A DNA stretch of 64,000 bases from Rhodococcus coprophilus NBRC 100603 (lineage in GTDB: Bacteria; Actinomycetota; Actinomycetes; Mycobacteriales; Mycobacteriaceae), in assembly GCF_001895045.1 (NCBI RefSeq), contig NZ_BDAM01000001.1, forward strand, positions 496,001 to 560,000. Reading direction: 5' to 3'. Within the stretch, counting starts at the first letter, position 1. Every line of letters starts with the position of its first letter. The notes beneath the pieces were generated by a model. It worked only from the letters and a program-made list of their open reading frames with translations, was not told the origin of the DNA and did not search any database. A program made the translations under genes and the position numbers. Shown here piece after piece: positions 29,014 to 35,962 of this stretch.

Positions 29014-29056
29014 TACGACGAAGGCCCCCTTCATTTCGAAGGGGGCCTTCGTCGTA
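29014..29056. terminator. long perfect hairpin after tRNA array
   Basis: 19-bp perfect inverted repeat (29014-29032 with 29038-29056; core AAGGCCCCCTT) and a 5-nt loop. It lies between the convergent tRNA array and the LeuA-domain gene and probably stops transcription from both sides. No T-tract follows on either strand. Confidence 0.7.
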
Positions 29057-29060
29057 TCCG

Positions 29061-29657
29061 CTATCGGTGGGCGGACTTGCTCGTCGCTGCACAGCCCTGC
29101 GCCGAAGTATGGATCCGGTTGATTCCGGCGATCATCGCGCGAAGCGTGGATTCCTCGCCGCTCTCCCCTGCTCCCATGACCCACGTCCGGTGTTCGCCGG
29201 AACCGCAGAGCAGGAACGTCACGTGGGTGTCGCCGAGATCGTGCCTGTGGAACGAGTGGATCTCGAGGCCGAAACCGAGGTCGTGGAGCATCGCCGTCAT
29301 CGCAGCCACCGGACCGCACGCGAGAGCGGCAGCAGTGTGGATGGTGTCGCCCACTGCGATCGTCGCTTCGAACGCCGCCCGGCCGGCGGGCATCGTGGTG
29401 GCGGACCAGTCACGCAGACGAAGCGGGCCGCGCTCGTCCGCGTACACCGCGACGAACTCCTGCCACGACAATCCGGCCGCTTCGGCACGCAGCGGGAGAG
29501 GAAGCGAGCGCCCGTACCTCGCGGCGAACGGGTCGATGCGCGTCGCGGCACTGTTGGTGCATGCATTCGGGGCGCGGAACGTCGCTCGACGGGGCGAATC
29601 CGAGGTGAAGGCCGGAGCATCCGAACCGAAGGAGAGAAGTGAAGTGAAGGCGTTCAT
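29061..29657 (-). CDS. stand-alone LeuA-type regulatory (leucine-binding) domain protein
   Basis: 198 aa. No TIM-barrel catalytic domain. Residues about 85-190 resemble the C-terminal dimer/allosteric domain of 2-isopropylmalate synthase: ALACGPVAAMTAMLHDLGFG, EIHSFHRHDLGDTHVTFLLC, then TWVMGAGESGEESTLRAMIA and GINRI, recalling the LeuA pattern GNGP...VLDYHEHA...WGVG...TASLRAVVSAVNR. The N-terminal 40 residues are Ser/Thr/Ala-rich. Start ATG 29657, with AGGAAG 11 nt upstream inside a small hairpin. A leader peptide with consecutive Val-Leu-Val-Val codons precedes it. Possible roles: leucine sensor or partner of LeuA. Not a remnant: frame intact, codon use normal. Confidence 0.75.
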   Translation of the reverse strand: MNAFTSLLSFGSDAPAFTSDSPRRATFRAPNACTNSAATRIDPFAARYGRSLPLPLRAEAAGLSWQEFVAVYADERGPLRLRDWSATTMPAGRAAFEATIAVGDTIHTAAALACGPVAAMTAMLHDLGFGLEIHSFHRHDLGDTHVTFLLCGSGEHRTWVMGAGESGEESTLRAMIAGINRIHTSAQGCAATSKSAHR

Positions 29658-29668
29658 TTCGATGGGGT

Positions 29669-29742
29669 CTTCCTGGAGAAGGAAGGACCGACGCGTAGCA
29701 CAACGACCCGCAGCGAGGGGTCGGTCCGAATCAGACCCCGCT
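29669..29742 (-). promoter_or_regulatory. candidate attenuator with alternative hairpins
   Basis: Minus-strand leader RNA. Segment 29712-29727 can pair three ways: with AGCGGGGTC at the end of the leader peptide gene (29734-29742), with GGGTCG (complement of 29704-29709), or as GGACCGAC with GTCGGTCC (complement of 29685-29692). A further hairpin CTTCCT/AGGAAG (29680-29685 with 29669-29674) would hide the ribosome site of the downstream gene. Mutually exclusive pairings after a Val/Leu-rich leader are typical of amino-acid attenuation. Confidence 0.5.
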
Positions 29743-29772
29743 ACGGCGGCGAACTACGAGTACGCGCTTCAT
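29731..29772 (-). CDS. leader peptide, Val/Leu-rich (13 aa)
   Basis: ATG at 29772 encodes MKRVLVVRRRSGV and stops at 29731. Residues 4-7 are Val-Leu-Val-Val and two of those valines use GTA, a rare codon in such a GC-rich genome. AAGG lies 9 nt before the ATG. The stop is 73 nt before the LeuA-domain gene. Fits a ribosome-stalling leader responding to branched-chain aminoacyl-tRNA. Too short to prove by composition alone. Confidence 0.5.
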   Translation of the reverse strand: MKRVLVVRRRSGV

Positions 29773-29909
29773 AACCGCTGACCTTAAAGGGTTTGTGAAC
29801 GCTCCGCAACAATGAGTTGTGCACGATGTGACGGAAACGTGACCGCTGCAGGTGGAAACCCGGGAAATCACTCGGGTAGCGTGGAACGTGCCATCCCCCC
29901 CGATGGTAT

Positions 29910-29949
29910 TGAACCCCAGCCATGACCCCCCATCCAAGGCTGGGGTTCA
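29910..29949. promoter_or_regulatory. 12-bp inverted repeat upstream of GNAT gene
   Basis: TGAACCCCAGCC (29910-29921) and GGCTGGGGTTCA (29938-29949) flank a 16-nt loop in the divergent region between the LeuA-domain leader and the GNAT gene. It may be a 5'-UTR hairpin of the GNAT gene or an operator. Otherwise the 29773-30004 gap shows no gene. Confidence 0.4.
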
Positions 29950-30004
29950 GCCATTTCCGGCCCCGGAACTTCCCGGCCCGACGGCTCGGTGCTTCACTGG
30001 ATTC

Positions 30005-30565
30005 ATGTCGACGTCGTCACTCGAAGAAGCCGTCTCCGTCGGTCCGGCAGGAATCTGGGATGCCGAGACCATCGCCGGAGTCGCAGCGGCCACCTTTCCC
30101 CTGGCGTGCCCTCCAGGGGCCGGGTCCGAGGACATCGCGGCATTCGTCGACGAGACCCTGAGCGCCGAGAACTTCAGCGAGTACCTCACCGACTCCCACC
30201 GCATCGTGCTGAAGGCCTGCGTGGCCGACGAGATCGTCGGGTACCTGATGGCGGTGGACCCGGCGAGCGAGAACTCGGAAGCGTCGGCCGTACCCGACGT
30301 GGTCACGGCGCGACCGGCCATCGAAATCAGCAAGCTGTACGTACTTCCGGGGCATCACGGCGCCGGAGTGTCCGCAGCGCTGATGGAGGCGATCGTCGAA
30401 CGTGCGGTCGAACGGAAACGCGCCGGGCTGTGGCTGGGTGTGAACCAGGAGAACACGCGAGCCCGTCGCTTCTACAGCAAACACGGCTTCGAGGTGGTCG
30501 GGACCCGCACCTTCGTCGTGGGCTCGCAGACCCACGACGACTTCCTCATGCAGCGCGTGTTGTGA
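30005..30565 (+). CDS. GNAT-family N-acetyltransferase
   Basis: 186 aa. C-terminal GNAT core: IEISKLYVLPGHHGAGVSAA (about 103-122; acetyl-CoA pyrophosphate loop), LWLGVNQENTRARRFYSKHG (about 143) and a final FLMQRVL strand. The N-terminal 50 residues (TFPLACPPGAGSEDIAAFVD) are characteristic of a subgroup found in M. tuberculosis as Rv2669. Likely acetylates an amine of a small molecule or protein; substrate unknown. Start ATG 30005 without a clear ribosome site. Converges on zapE with a 13-bp gap. Confidence 0.85.
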   Translation: MSTSSLEEAVSVGPAGIWDAETIAGVAAATFPLACPPGAGSEDIAAFVDETLSAENFSEYLTDSHRIVLKACVADEIVGYLMAVDPASENSEASAVPDVVTARPAIEISKLYVLPGHHGAGVSAALMEAIVERAVERKRAGLWLGVNQENTRARRFYSKHGFEVVGTRTFVVGSQTHDDFLMQRVL

Positions 30566-30578
30566 CCACCCGCGGCGA

Positions 30579-31592
30579 TCAGCCTGCGGCTACCTCGAAA
30601 CGGGAAAGGGCGAGCAGGCGCGAGGTGGCACGCAGATACTTCTTGCGGTAGCCGCCTGCCAGCATCTCGGGCGTGAAGATCTCGTCGAGCCGCGCTCCCG
30701 CGACCGTCACCGGAATGCTCGCGTCGTAGAGGCGGTCGGCGAAGACCACCAGGCGCAAGGCGACCGACTGGTCGCGCGCGGGGTGCACGCCGTTGATGAA
30801 CACTGCGGGCACCCCCTCGACGAGCTTGCCGTACCGGGAGGGATGCAGGGTGCTCAGGTGGTCGCACAGTTCGTCGAAGTCGTCGAGGGTCGCGCCGGAC
30901 ACCTCGTCGGCACGCTCGATGAGCTCCTCCGAGTCGATCGGCTCGGGTGCCGGCGGCAGGTCGCGGTGCCGGTAGTCGGGTCCGTCGACGCGGATCGTCT
31001 CGAAGATCGACGCGAGCTTCTTGATCTCACGCAGGAAGTCCTGGGCCGCGAACCGGCCCTCACCGAGCTGGCCGGGAAGAGTGTTCGAGGTCGCGACGAT
31101 CGACACGCCCCGCGCCGACAACTCCGTGAGCAGACGCGAGATGAGCATCGTGTCGCCCGGATCGTCGAGTTCGAATTCGTCGATGCACAGCACGCTGTGG
31201 GTCGACAGTTCTTCGACGGCCTTGTTGAATCCGAGGGCGCCGACGACGTGGGTCAGCTCGACGAACGTGCCGAACGCCTTCGGCGCGGGCGCGCTGTGGA
31301 AGATCGAGGCAAGGAGGTGAGTCTTGCCGACGCCGAAACCACCGTCGAGGTAGAGCCCGGCACCCTGAGCGGGTGCCTTGCGGCCGAACAGGCCTCGCTT
31401 ACCGCCCCGGATCTTCGCGACCTTGCCGACGAATTCTTCGGCTGCCTTCACCGCCGCCGCCTGGCTGGGCTCGGCAGGATCGGGGATGTACGACGCGAAG
31501 CTCACCTCGTCGAACATTGCGGGAGGCACCAGCTGCCCCACCAACTGATCTGCGGGCACAACCGGGTTGCGGTCGACGAGGCGTTCGTGCAT
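30579..31592 (-). CDS. zapE: ZapE/AFG1-like ATPase
   Basis: 337 aa AAA+-like ATPase. Walker A GLYLDGGFGVGKTHLLAS (about 78-95), Walker B VLCIDEFELDDPGD (about 135), sensor VATSNTLP (about 166). In E. coli ZapE is associated with cell division and Z-ring stability; in mitochondria AFG1 relatives act in protein quality control. Role in actinobacteria is not established. A TAGGCT box ends 6 nt before the ATG, suggesting leaderless transcription. Matches Rv2670c in position, next to the GNAT gene. Confidence 0.9.
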   Translation of the reverse strand: MHERLVDRNPVVPADQLVGQLVPPAMFDEVSFASYIPDPAEPSQAAAVKAAEEFVGKVAKIRGGKRGLFGRKAPAQGAGLYLDGGFGVGKTHLLASIFHSAPAPKAFGTFVELTHVVGALGFNKAVEELSTHSVLCIDEFELDDPGDTMLISRLLTELSARGVSIVATSNTLPGQLGEGRFAAQDFLREIKKLASIFETIRVDGPDYRHRDLPPAPEPIDSEELIERADEVSGATLDDFDELCDHLSTLHPSRYGKLVEGVPAVFINGVHPARDQSVALRLVVFADRLYDASIPVTVAGARLDEIFTPEMLAGGYRKKYLRATSRLLALSRFEVAAG

Positions 31593-31598
31593 TTCCTC

Positions 31599-31604
31599 AG
31601 CCTA
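31599..31604 (-). promoter_or_regulatory. candidate -10 (TAGGCT), leaderless zapE
   Basis: TAGGCT on the minus strand with exactly 6 nt (GAGGAA) to the ATG; transcription would begin at or next to the start codon. Confidence 0.45.
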
Positions 31605-31803
31605 AGGCCGACGCATGTGGCAGAAGTGCCGCGGAGACGGAATGCGACCTACTTCACAAGACGTTCACGATCTCGTCACACCGCCGGGAGACAATGCGGG
31701 AACCCCGGCGCAGCGCCCCTCCGAGTGCCCGGCCACGGCGTCCATCGCTTCCCGGTGATACCTCTGCACGACCTCGACGGCGCAACCTGGCAGGCTGTCC
31801 CCC

Positions 31804-33363
31804 ATGCGCAGAACCGGTGTGCTCGCGGTGGGATGGATCGCAGTGGCTGCGGTGGTCGCCGCGTGCGGCGCGGGACCGTCGGTCCGGCCGGAGGTCGCCG
31901 TGGTGCGCGATGGGGTCGGCGGCAGCGAACCCGCCACCGAAGAAGACGAAGCCGTCGTTCCGGAACTCCCCGTTCCCCAGTCGGACCTGGCATGGCGTGA
32001 CTGCACCGCAGACACCGTCGCCTCGTACTCGCTGCCGCAGGGTCCGTCGGGGCTGAGGCTCGAATGCGCCGAAGTCGCGACACCCATCGACCCCTCCGGA
32101 TCGGTTCCCGGCACATTCCCGCTGGCCGTACTCCGCGCGCAACTGCCCGACACTCCGGGCGACGTGGCACCAGTGGTCCTCACAACCGGCAGCGACATGC
32201 CGTCGACGCGCGCACTCGCGGCGCTCGCGACCGGTCCGCTCTCCGGTGTCCTGTCCACCCGTCCGATCGTCGCAGTGGATCGTCGCGGGATCGGGATGTC
32301 GCTGGCGATCGACTGCGTGTTCGGTGCCGACCGTCGTGCGCTCGGCGATCTCGGGCAGTTCGGCCGCAGTGGATCCGCGCCGGAGCGAGTCGCCGAACTC
32401 GGCCGCCAGGCGACGATCTCGTGCACGGACTATCTCCAACCCCAGGAGTTGATGTTCAGCGCCTCCCATGCGGCCGGCGACCTCGATCGGCTCCGCCAGG
32501 CGTGGAACATCGACCGATTGGGCCTTCTCGGTATCGGGAACGGTGCGGCGGTCGCCCTCGCGTACGCCGCGACGTACCCCGGCGCGGTGGGCCGACTGGT
32601 GCTCGATTCCCCCGTCGCCGCATCGGGGGATGCGGAACAGATCGCCGAGTCGCGTGCCAGAGGCGCCGAGGCCGCCGTCGATGCGTTCGCGCGGCAGTGC
32701 GCCGCACTCGACTGCTCGCTCGGCGACGACCCCCGGCAGGCACTCGAGGATCTCCATGCGGAGGCTACGAGCGGTGCGCTGGCGCCGGTGTCGTCGAACG
32801 CTCTGCTCACCGTCGTCACGGCATATCTGGGTACACCGCGGGGAGATCTTCAAGGCCGGATCCGCGAACTGTCCGACACACTCGCCGCCGCGCGGGACGG
32901 CGACGTGTCGCCGCTCCTCGATCTGGTGGGCAGCGCCGAACAGCTGCTCGGGTCGGACGGCCAGTTCGTGTCGCGGTGCAGTGACGGCCAGCGCTGGCCG
33001 ACGCCGACGCGGGCAGCCGATCTCCAGCGCACCTGGGCGAGCTTGTATCCGCTGTTCGGTGCGGATGCGGCCGCAGCGACCACAGCCTGCGCGTCGTGGC
33101 CCACCCTTCCCGCCCCGCCTCTGCCGGCAGCCCTCGAGACTCCGGTTCTCGTCACCGGCGGCGCTGCGGATCCTCTCGTCGGCAGCGCGGGAGGTGAGTC
33201 CGTCACCGGTGCGCTCACGGCCGGCGCGATCGCGTGGTCGACCGCGTCGTGGCAGGGTGCCGGCTACTCCGCATCGTTGCATTCGACGTGCATCCAGGGC
33301 CGTATGGAGCGGTATCTGAGCACGGGAGAACTTCCGCCGAACGGGAGCCTCTGCCCGGCGTGA
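31804..33363 (+). CDS. alpha/beta-hydrolase-fold lipoprotein, catalytic residues replaced
   Basis: 519 aa. Lipobox AVVAAC (Cys about residue 21) predicts an exported lipoprotein. The fold resembles the TAP/Rv2672 tripeptidyl aminopeptidase-like family: VVAVDRRGIGMS (oxyanion strand region), YPGAVGRLVLDSPV and a TAP-like C-terminus. Where active relatives have GxSYGG, this protein has LLGIGNGAA, so the nucleophile position (residue 245) is Gly; the C-terminal GxGH motif reads GAGYSAS (Tyr488). Asp456 remains in TGGAADPL. It is probably a non-hydrolytic binding or scaffold protein. Cysteines are numerous, suggesting disulfides. It lies 74 bp before aftC. Confidence 0.8.
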   Translation: MRRTGVLAVGWIAVAAVVAACGAGPSVRPEVAVVRDGVGGSEPATEEDEAVVPELPVPQSDLAWRDCTADTVASYSLPQGPSGLRLECAEVATPIDPSGSVPGTFPLAVLRAQLPDTPGDVAPVVLTTGSDMPSTRALAALATGPLSGVLSTRPIVAVDRRGIGMSLAIDCVFGADRRALGDLGQFGRSGSAPERVAELGRQATISCTDYLQPQELMFSASHAAGDLDRLRQAWNIDRLGLLGIGNGAAVALAYAATYPGAVGRLVLDSPVAASGDAEQIAESRARGAEAAVDAFARQCAALDCSLGDDPRQALEDLHAEATSGALAPVSSNALLTVVTAYLGTPRGDLQGRIRELSDTLAAARDGDVSPLLDLVGSAEQLLGSDGQFVSRCSDGQRWPTPTRAADLQRTWASLYPLFGADAAAATTACASWPTLPAPPLPAALETPVLVTGGAADPLVGSAGGESVTGALTAGAIAWSTASWQGAGYSASLHSTCIQGRMERYLSTGELPPNGSLCPA

Positions 33364-33425
33364 GACCCGACTGGCATGCGGAGCTCCCCGCCGGGGGACA
33401 TTCACGGTCTCGATCGCGCGCAAGG

Positions 33426-33431
33426 TACCGT
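33426..33431 (+). promoter_or_regulatory. candidate -10 (TACCGT), leaderless aftC
   Basis: TACCGT lies 6 nt before the GTG start of aftC; no ribosome site fits that start as well. Confidence 0.45.
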
Positions 33432-33437
33432 GCCGTA

Positions 33438-34682
33438 GTGTTCCTCAGGAGTCTCGAACCTCGGACGGCGCGTACCACAGCAGATGTGGTCAAGGTCGTG
33501 GTCTGGCCACTGGCGGTAATGACCGTTCTGCACCGGGTGGTGATCAAAGCGGTCAACGGTTTCCGGACCGATGACTTCACGCCGGTGTACAACGCGGCGC
33601 TCGCGTTCCTCAACCGGCGCCCCGTCTACACCGCGAACTTCCAATGGGTGGATCCGCACTATCTGTATCCACCGTCCGGGACCCTGCTGATCTCTCCGAT
33701 CGCCGTGATCGACCCTGAGCGCTCGCGCTGGCTGTTCATCCTCGCCAATGCCGTCGCCATCCTGATTGCGCTGTATCTGTTGCTGCGCATGTTCGGTTTG
33801 CGACTCGACTCCCCCGTCGCTCCCATCCTCGTGCTGGGTGCGTTCGCCTCCGAGACCGTGACGAACACGCTCGTCTTCACCAACATCAACGGGTTGGTGC
33901 TGCTGGGACAAGTCGCGTTCCTCGTACTCCTGCTCAAACGGCGGGACCTCTGGGCGGGCGTGATGCTCGGGCTCACGTTCGCGGTCAAACCGATCCTCGC
34001 GCCGCTGTTGTTCCTTCCGCTGGTGCGAGGGCAATGGAAAGTGTTCATTCCTGCCGCCGGCGTGCCGATCCTGCTCAACATCATCGCCTGGCCACTGTCC
34101 GTGGACGCATGGAACTTCGTCGAACTCACCGTGCCGTACCTGCTCGAATCGCGCGACTACTTCAACAGCGCGATCGTCGGCAACGGGATGTACTACGGTC
34201 TGCCCGGATGGCTGATCCTGGGTCTGCGCGGTCTCCTCGCCGTTCTCGTGGCGGTGTCGCTCTGGCTGCTCTACCGCTACTGCCGCAACGACGAAGTCTT
34301 CTTCGTGTGCACTGCGACCGGTGTCCTCCTGAGCGCGTCGTTCCTGCTCGGTTCGCTGGGCCAGATGTACTACTCGATGATGTTGTTCCCGCTGCTGATG
34401 ACGGTGCTGCTGCCCAACTCCGTGGTGCGGAACTGGCCGGCATGGCTCGCGGTGTACGGGTTCATGAGCTACGACTCCTGGCTGTCGGGGCGCTGGGTCG
34501 AGGCAGGCCGGGCCGCCGAGTACATGAAGACGACGCTCGGATGGTCGCTGCTCATCATCGTGATCTTCGCGGTACTGGTCGACCGCTACCTCGCGGCGCG
34601 GCGGGAAGGACGCCTGGCCGACGGGATCGAACCGGCACACCTGCTGCCGTCGAAGACCGAGGAGACACCAGTCCGAGCCTGA
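33438..34682 (+). CDS. aftC: AftC-type alpha-(1->3) arabinofuranosyltransferase (GT87)
   Basis: 414 aa polytopic membrane protein, about 9-10 helices, DUF2029/GT87 family. By position and sequence it corresponds to Rv2673 (AftC), which introduces alpha-1,3 branches into arabinogalactan and lipoarabinomannan using decaprenyl-phosphoarabinose on the outer membrane face. Seen: NGFRTDDFTPVYNAALAFL (about 35, with the conserved Asp pair), DPHYLYPPSGTLLISPIAV (about 72), LVFTNINGLVLLGQVAFLV and LTFAVKPILAPLLFLPLV. GTG 33438 is chosen over a 68-codon longer frame that lies inside the upstream gene. It supports a mycolata origin. Confidence 0.9.
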   Translation: MFLRSLEPRTARTTADVVKVVVWPLAVMTVLHRVVIKAVNGFRTDDFTPVYNAALAFLNRRPVYTANFQWVDPHYLYPPSGTLLISPIAVIDPERSRWLFILANAVAILIALYLLLRMFGLRLDSPVAPILVLGAFASETVTNTLVFTNINGLVLLGQVAFLVLLLKRRDLWAGVMLGLTFAVKPILAPLLFLPLVRGQWKVFIPAAGVPILLNIIAWPLSVDAWNFVELTVPYLLESRDYFNSAIVGNGMYYGLPGWLILGLRGLLAVLVAVSLWLLYRYCRNDEVFFVCTATGVLLSASFLLGSLGQMYYSMMLFPLLMTVLLPNSVVRNWPAWLAVYGFMSYDSWLSGRWVEAGRAAEYMKTTLGWSLLIIVIFAVLVDRYLAARREGRLADGIEPAHLLPSKTEETPVRA

Positions 34683-34745
34683 CCCCGACGCGCGCATTGC
34701 GTGGTGTCGCAGGGGTGCGTCGTGGCGGCACCCCCGGAGCGCGAC

Positions 34746-34751
34746 TAGCGT
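34746..34751 (+). promoter_or_regulatory. candidate -10 (TAGCGT), leaderless msrB
   Basis: TAGCGT followed by 6 nt (GGGGAC) and the ATG of msrB. Confidence 0.45.
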
Positions 34752-34757
34752 GGGGAC

Positions 34758-35186
34758 ATGACTTCCACTCCCCGATCCGAACCCGCACCCAAGGTCGTGC
34801 TCAGCGAGGACGAGTGGCGCGACAAGCTCACTCCCGCCGAATATGCGGTGCTGCGTCAGGCCGGCACGGAACGGCCCTTCACCGGCGAGTACACCGACAC
34901 CGAGACCGAGGGTGTCTACGAGTGCCGGGCCTGTGGCGCAGAACTGTTCCGCAGCAGCGAGAAGTTCCCGTCGCACTGCGGCTGGCCGTCGTTCTTCGAT
35001 CCCGCCGACTCCGATGCCGTGATCCTGCGGTCCGACGATTCGCTGGGAATGCGCCGCGTGGAAGTGCTGTGCGCGTCGTGCCTCAGTCACCTCGGCCACG
35101 TGTTCGAGGGCGAGGGGTACCCCACGCCCACCGATCAGCGGTACTGCATCAATTCGATTTCCCTGCGCCTGGTTCCGACAACGTAA
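34758..35186 (+). CDS. msrB: peptide-methionine (R)-S-oxide reductase MsrB
   Basis: 142 aa cytosolic enzyme reducing methionine-R-sulfoxide in proteins. Zinc cysteines in CRACGAELF and CASCLSHLGHVF, catalytic segment RYCINSISLRL with the resolving/nucleophilic cysteine near residue 131, and FPSHCGWPSFFDP near 73. Full length for the family. Its 3' end overlaps the convergent HAD gene by 38 bp. Corresponds to Rv2674 next to aftC. Confidence 0.95.
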   Translation: MTSTPRSEPAPKVVLSEDEWRDKLTPAEYAVLRQAGTERPFTGEYTDTETEGVYECRACGAELFRSSEKFPSHCGWPSFFDPADSDAVILRSDDSLGMRRVEVLCASCLSHLGHVFEGEGYPTPTDQRYCINSISLRLVPTT

Positions 35187-35874
35187 CTCCGGCTTCGGCC
35201 AGAGCACGCCACAGCCCGTCGGGCCGCTCCGTCGTCGGGAGCGGCTCGACGAGTTCGAACGCGCAGCCGATCTCCGCTGCGGCGCCGTCCGCGGCGGCGC
35301 TGTCGCCGATCATCAGCGTTCGGCGAGGTTCGACCCCGAGCGCATCGACTGCGTAGCGGAAGATTTCGGGCTCCGGTTTGACCGCACCGATCTCGAAGGA
35401 CAGTGCGAACACGGAGATGTCGTCGTCGATACCGAGTGCGGCGAACGCCGGCCGGATGTCGAAGGCGATGTTGCTGAGGACCCCGACCGCGATGCCGTCT
35501 CCGGCCAGTGCTTCTATCACCGGCACCGTGTCCGGGTACACCGTCCAGCAGGACGGGTCCACCACCTTGGCGTACAGCTTCTCCGCCTGCACCGGATCTT
35601 CGACTCCGGACCGGCACAGCACGGTCAGGTAGGCCTCGCGATGCCATTTCGGATCACGGTCGCGGTTGGTCCAGGCATGATGCTCCCCGGCGTCCATCTC
35701 CACGGGCTGCCCGGTGGGCGCGGTCAGGCGCCGCATGAGCTCGGCCCGCCTGCTCACCTCGAACGCTTCCCCCTGCGAGTCGGTGATACCGGCCATCCAG
35801 CTCTCGTCCTCTTCGAGCCGGAACAGTGTGCCGGAGAAGTCGAAGAGAACGGCGTCGAACGGTCGTGCGTTCAT
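35149..35874 (-). CDS. HAD-family hydrolase
   Basis: 241 aa. Motif I reads FDFSGTLF, with the nucleophile Asp present and the usual second Asp replaced by Ser, a variant seen in actinobacterial HAD proteins. Motif II is VLSNI, the motif III lysine lies in GAVKPEPEIF, and motif IV is MIGDSAAAD. A helical cap lies between about 30 and 115. Phosphatase activity is likely but the missing acid/base Asp could alter it. A TAACCT box 7 nt before the ATG suggests leaderless transcription. Overlaps the 3' end of msrB tail to tail. Confidence 0.85.
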   Translation of the reverse strand: MNARPFDAVLFDFSGTLFRLEEDESWMAGITDSQGEAFEVSRRAELMRRLTAPTGQPVEMDAGEHHAWTNRDRDPKWHREAYLTVLCRSGVEDPVQAEKLYAKVVDPSCWTVYPDTVPVIEALAGDGIAVGVLSNIAFDIRPAFAALGIDDDISVFALSFEIGAVKPEPEIFRYAVDALGVEPRRTLMIGDSAAADGAAAEIGCAFELVEPLPTTERPDGLWRALAEAGVTLSEPGAGKSN

Positions 35875-35881
35875 GTCCCCG

Positions 35882-35887
35882 AGGTTA
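35882..35887 (-). promoter_or_regulatory. candidate -10 (TAACCT), leaderless HAD gene
   Basis: TAACCT on the minus strand, 7 nt before the ATG. Confidence 0.4.
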
Positions 35888-35962
35888 TCGACTCGCCGAG
35901 GCGTCCGCTGGATCCCGCTTCGCCGGCTGGCGCAGGAGGGGTAAAGAGGTGATGATCGCTAC

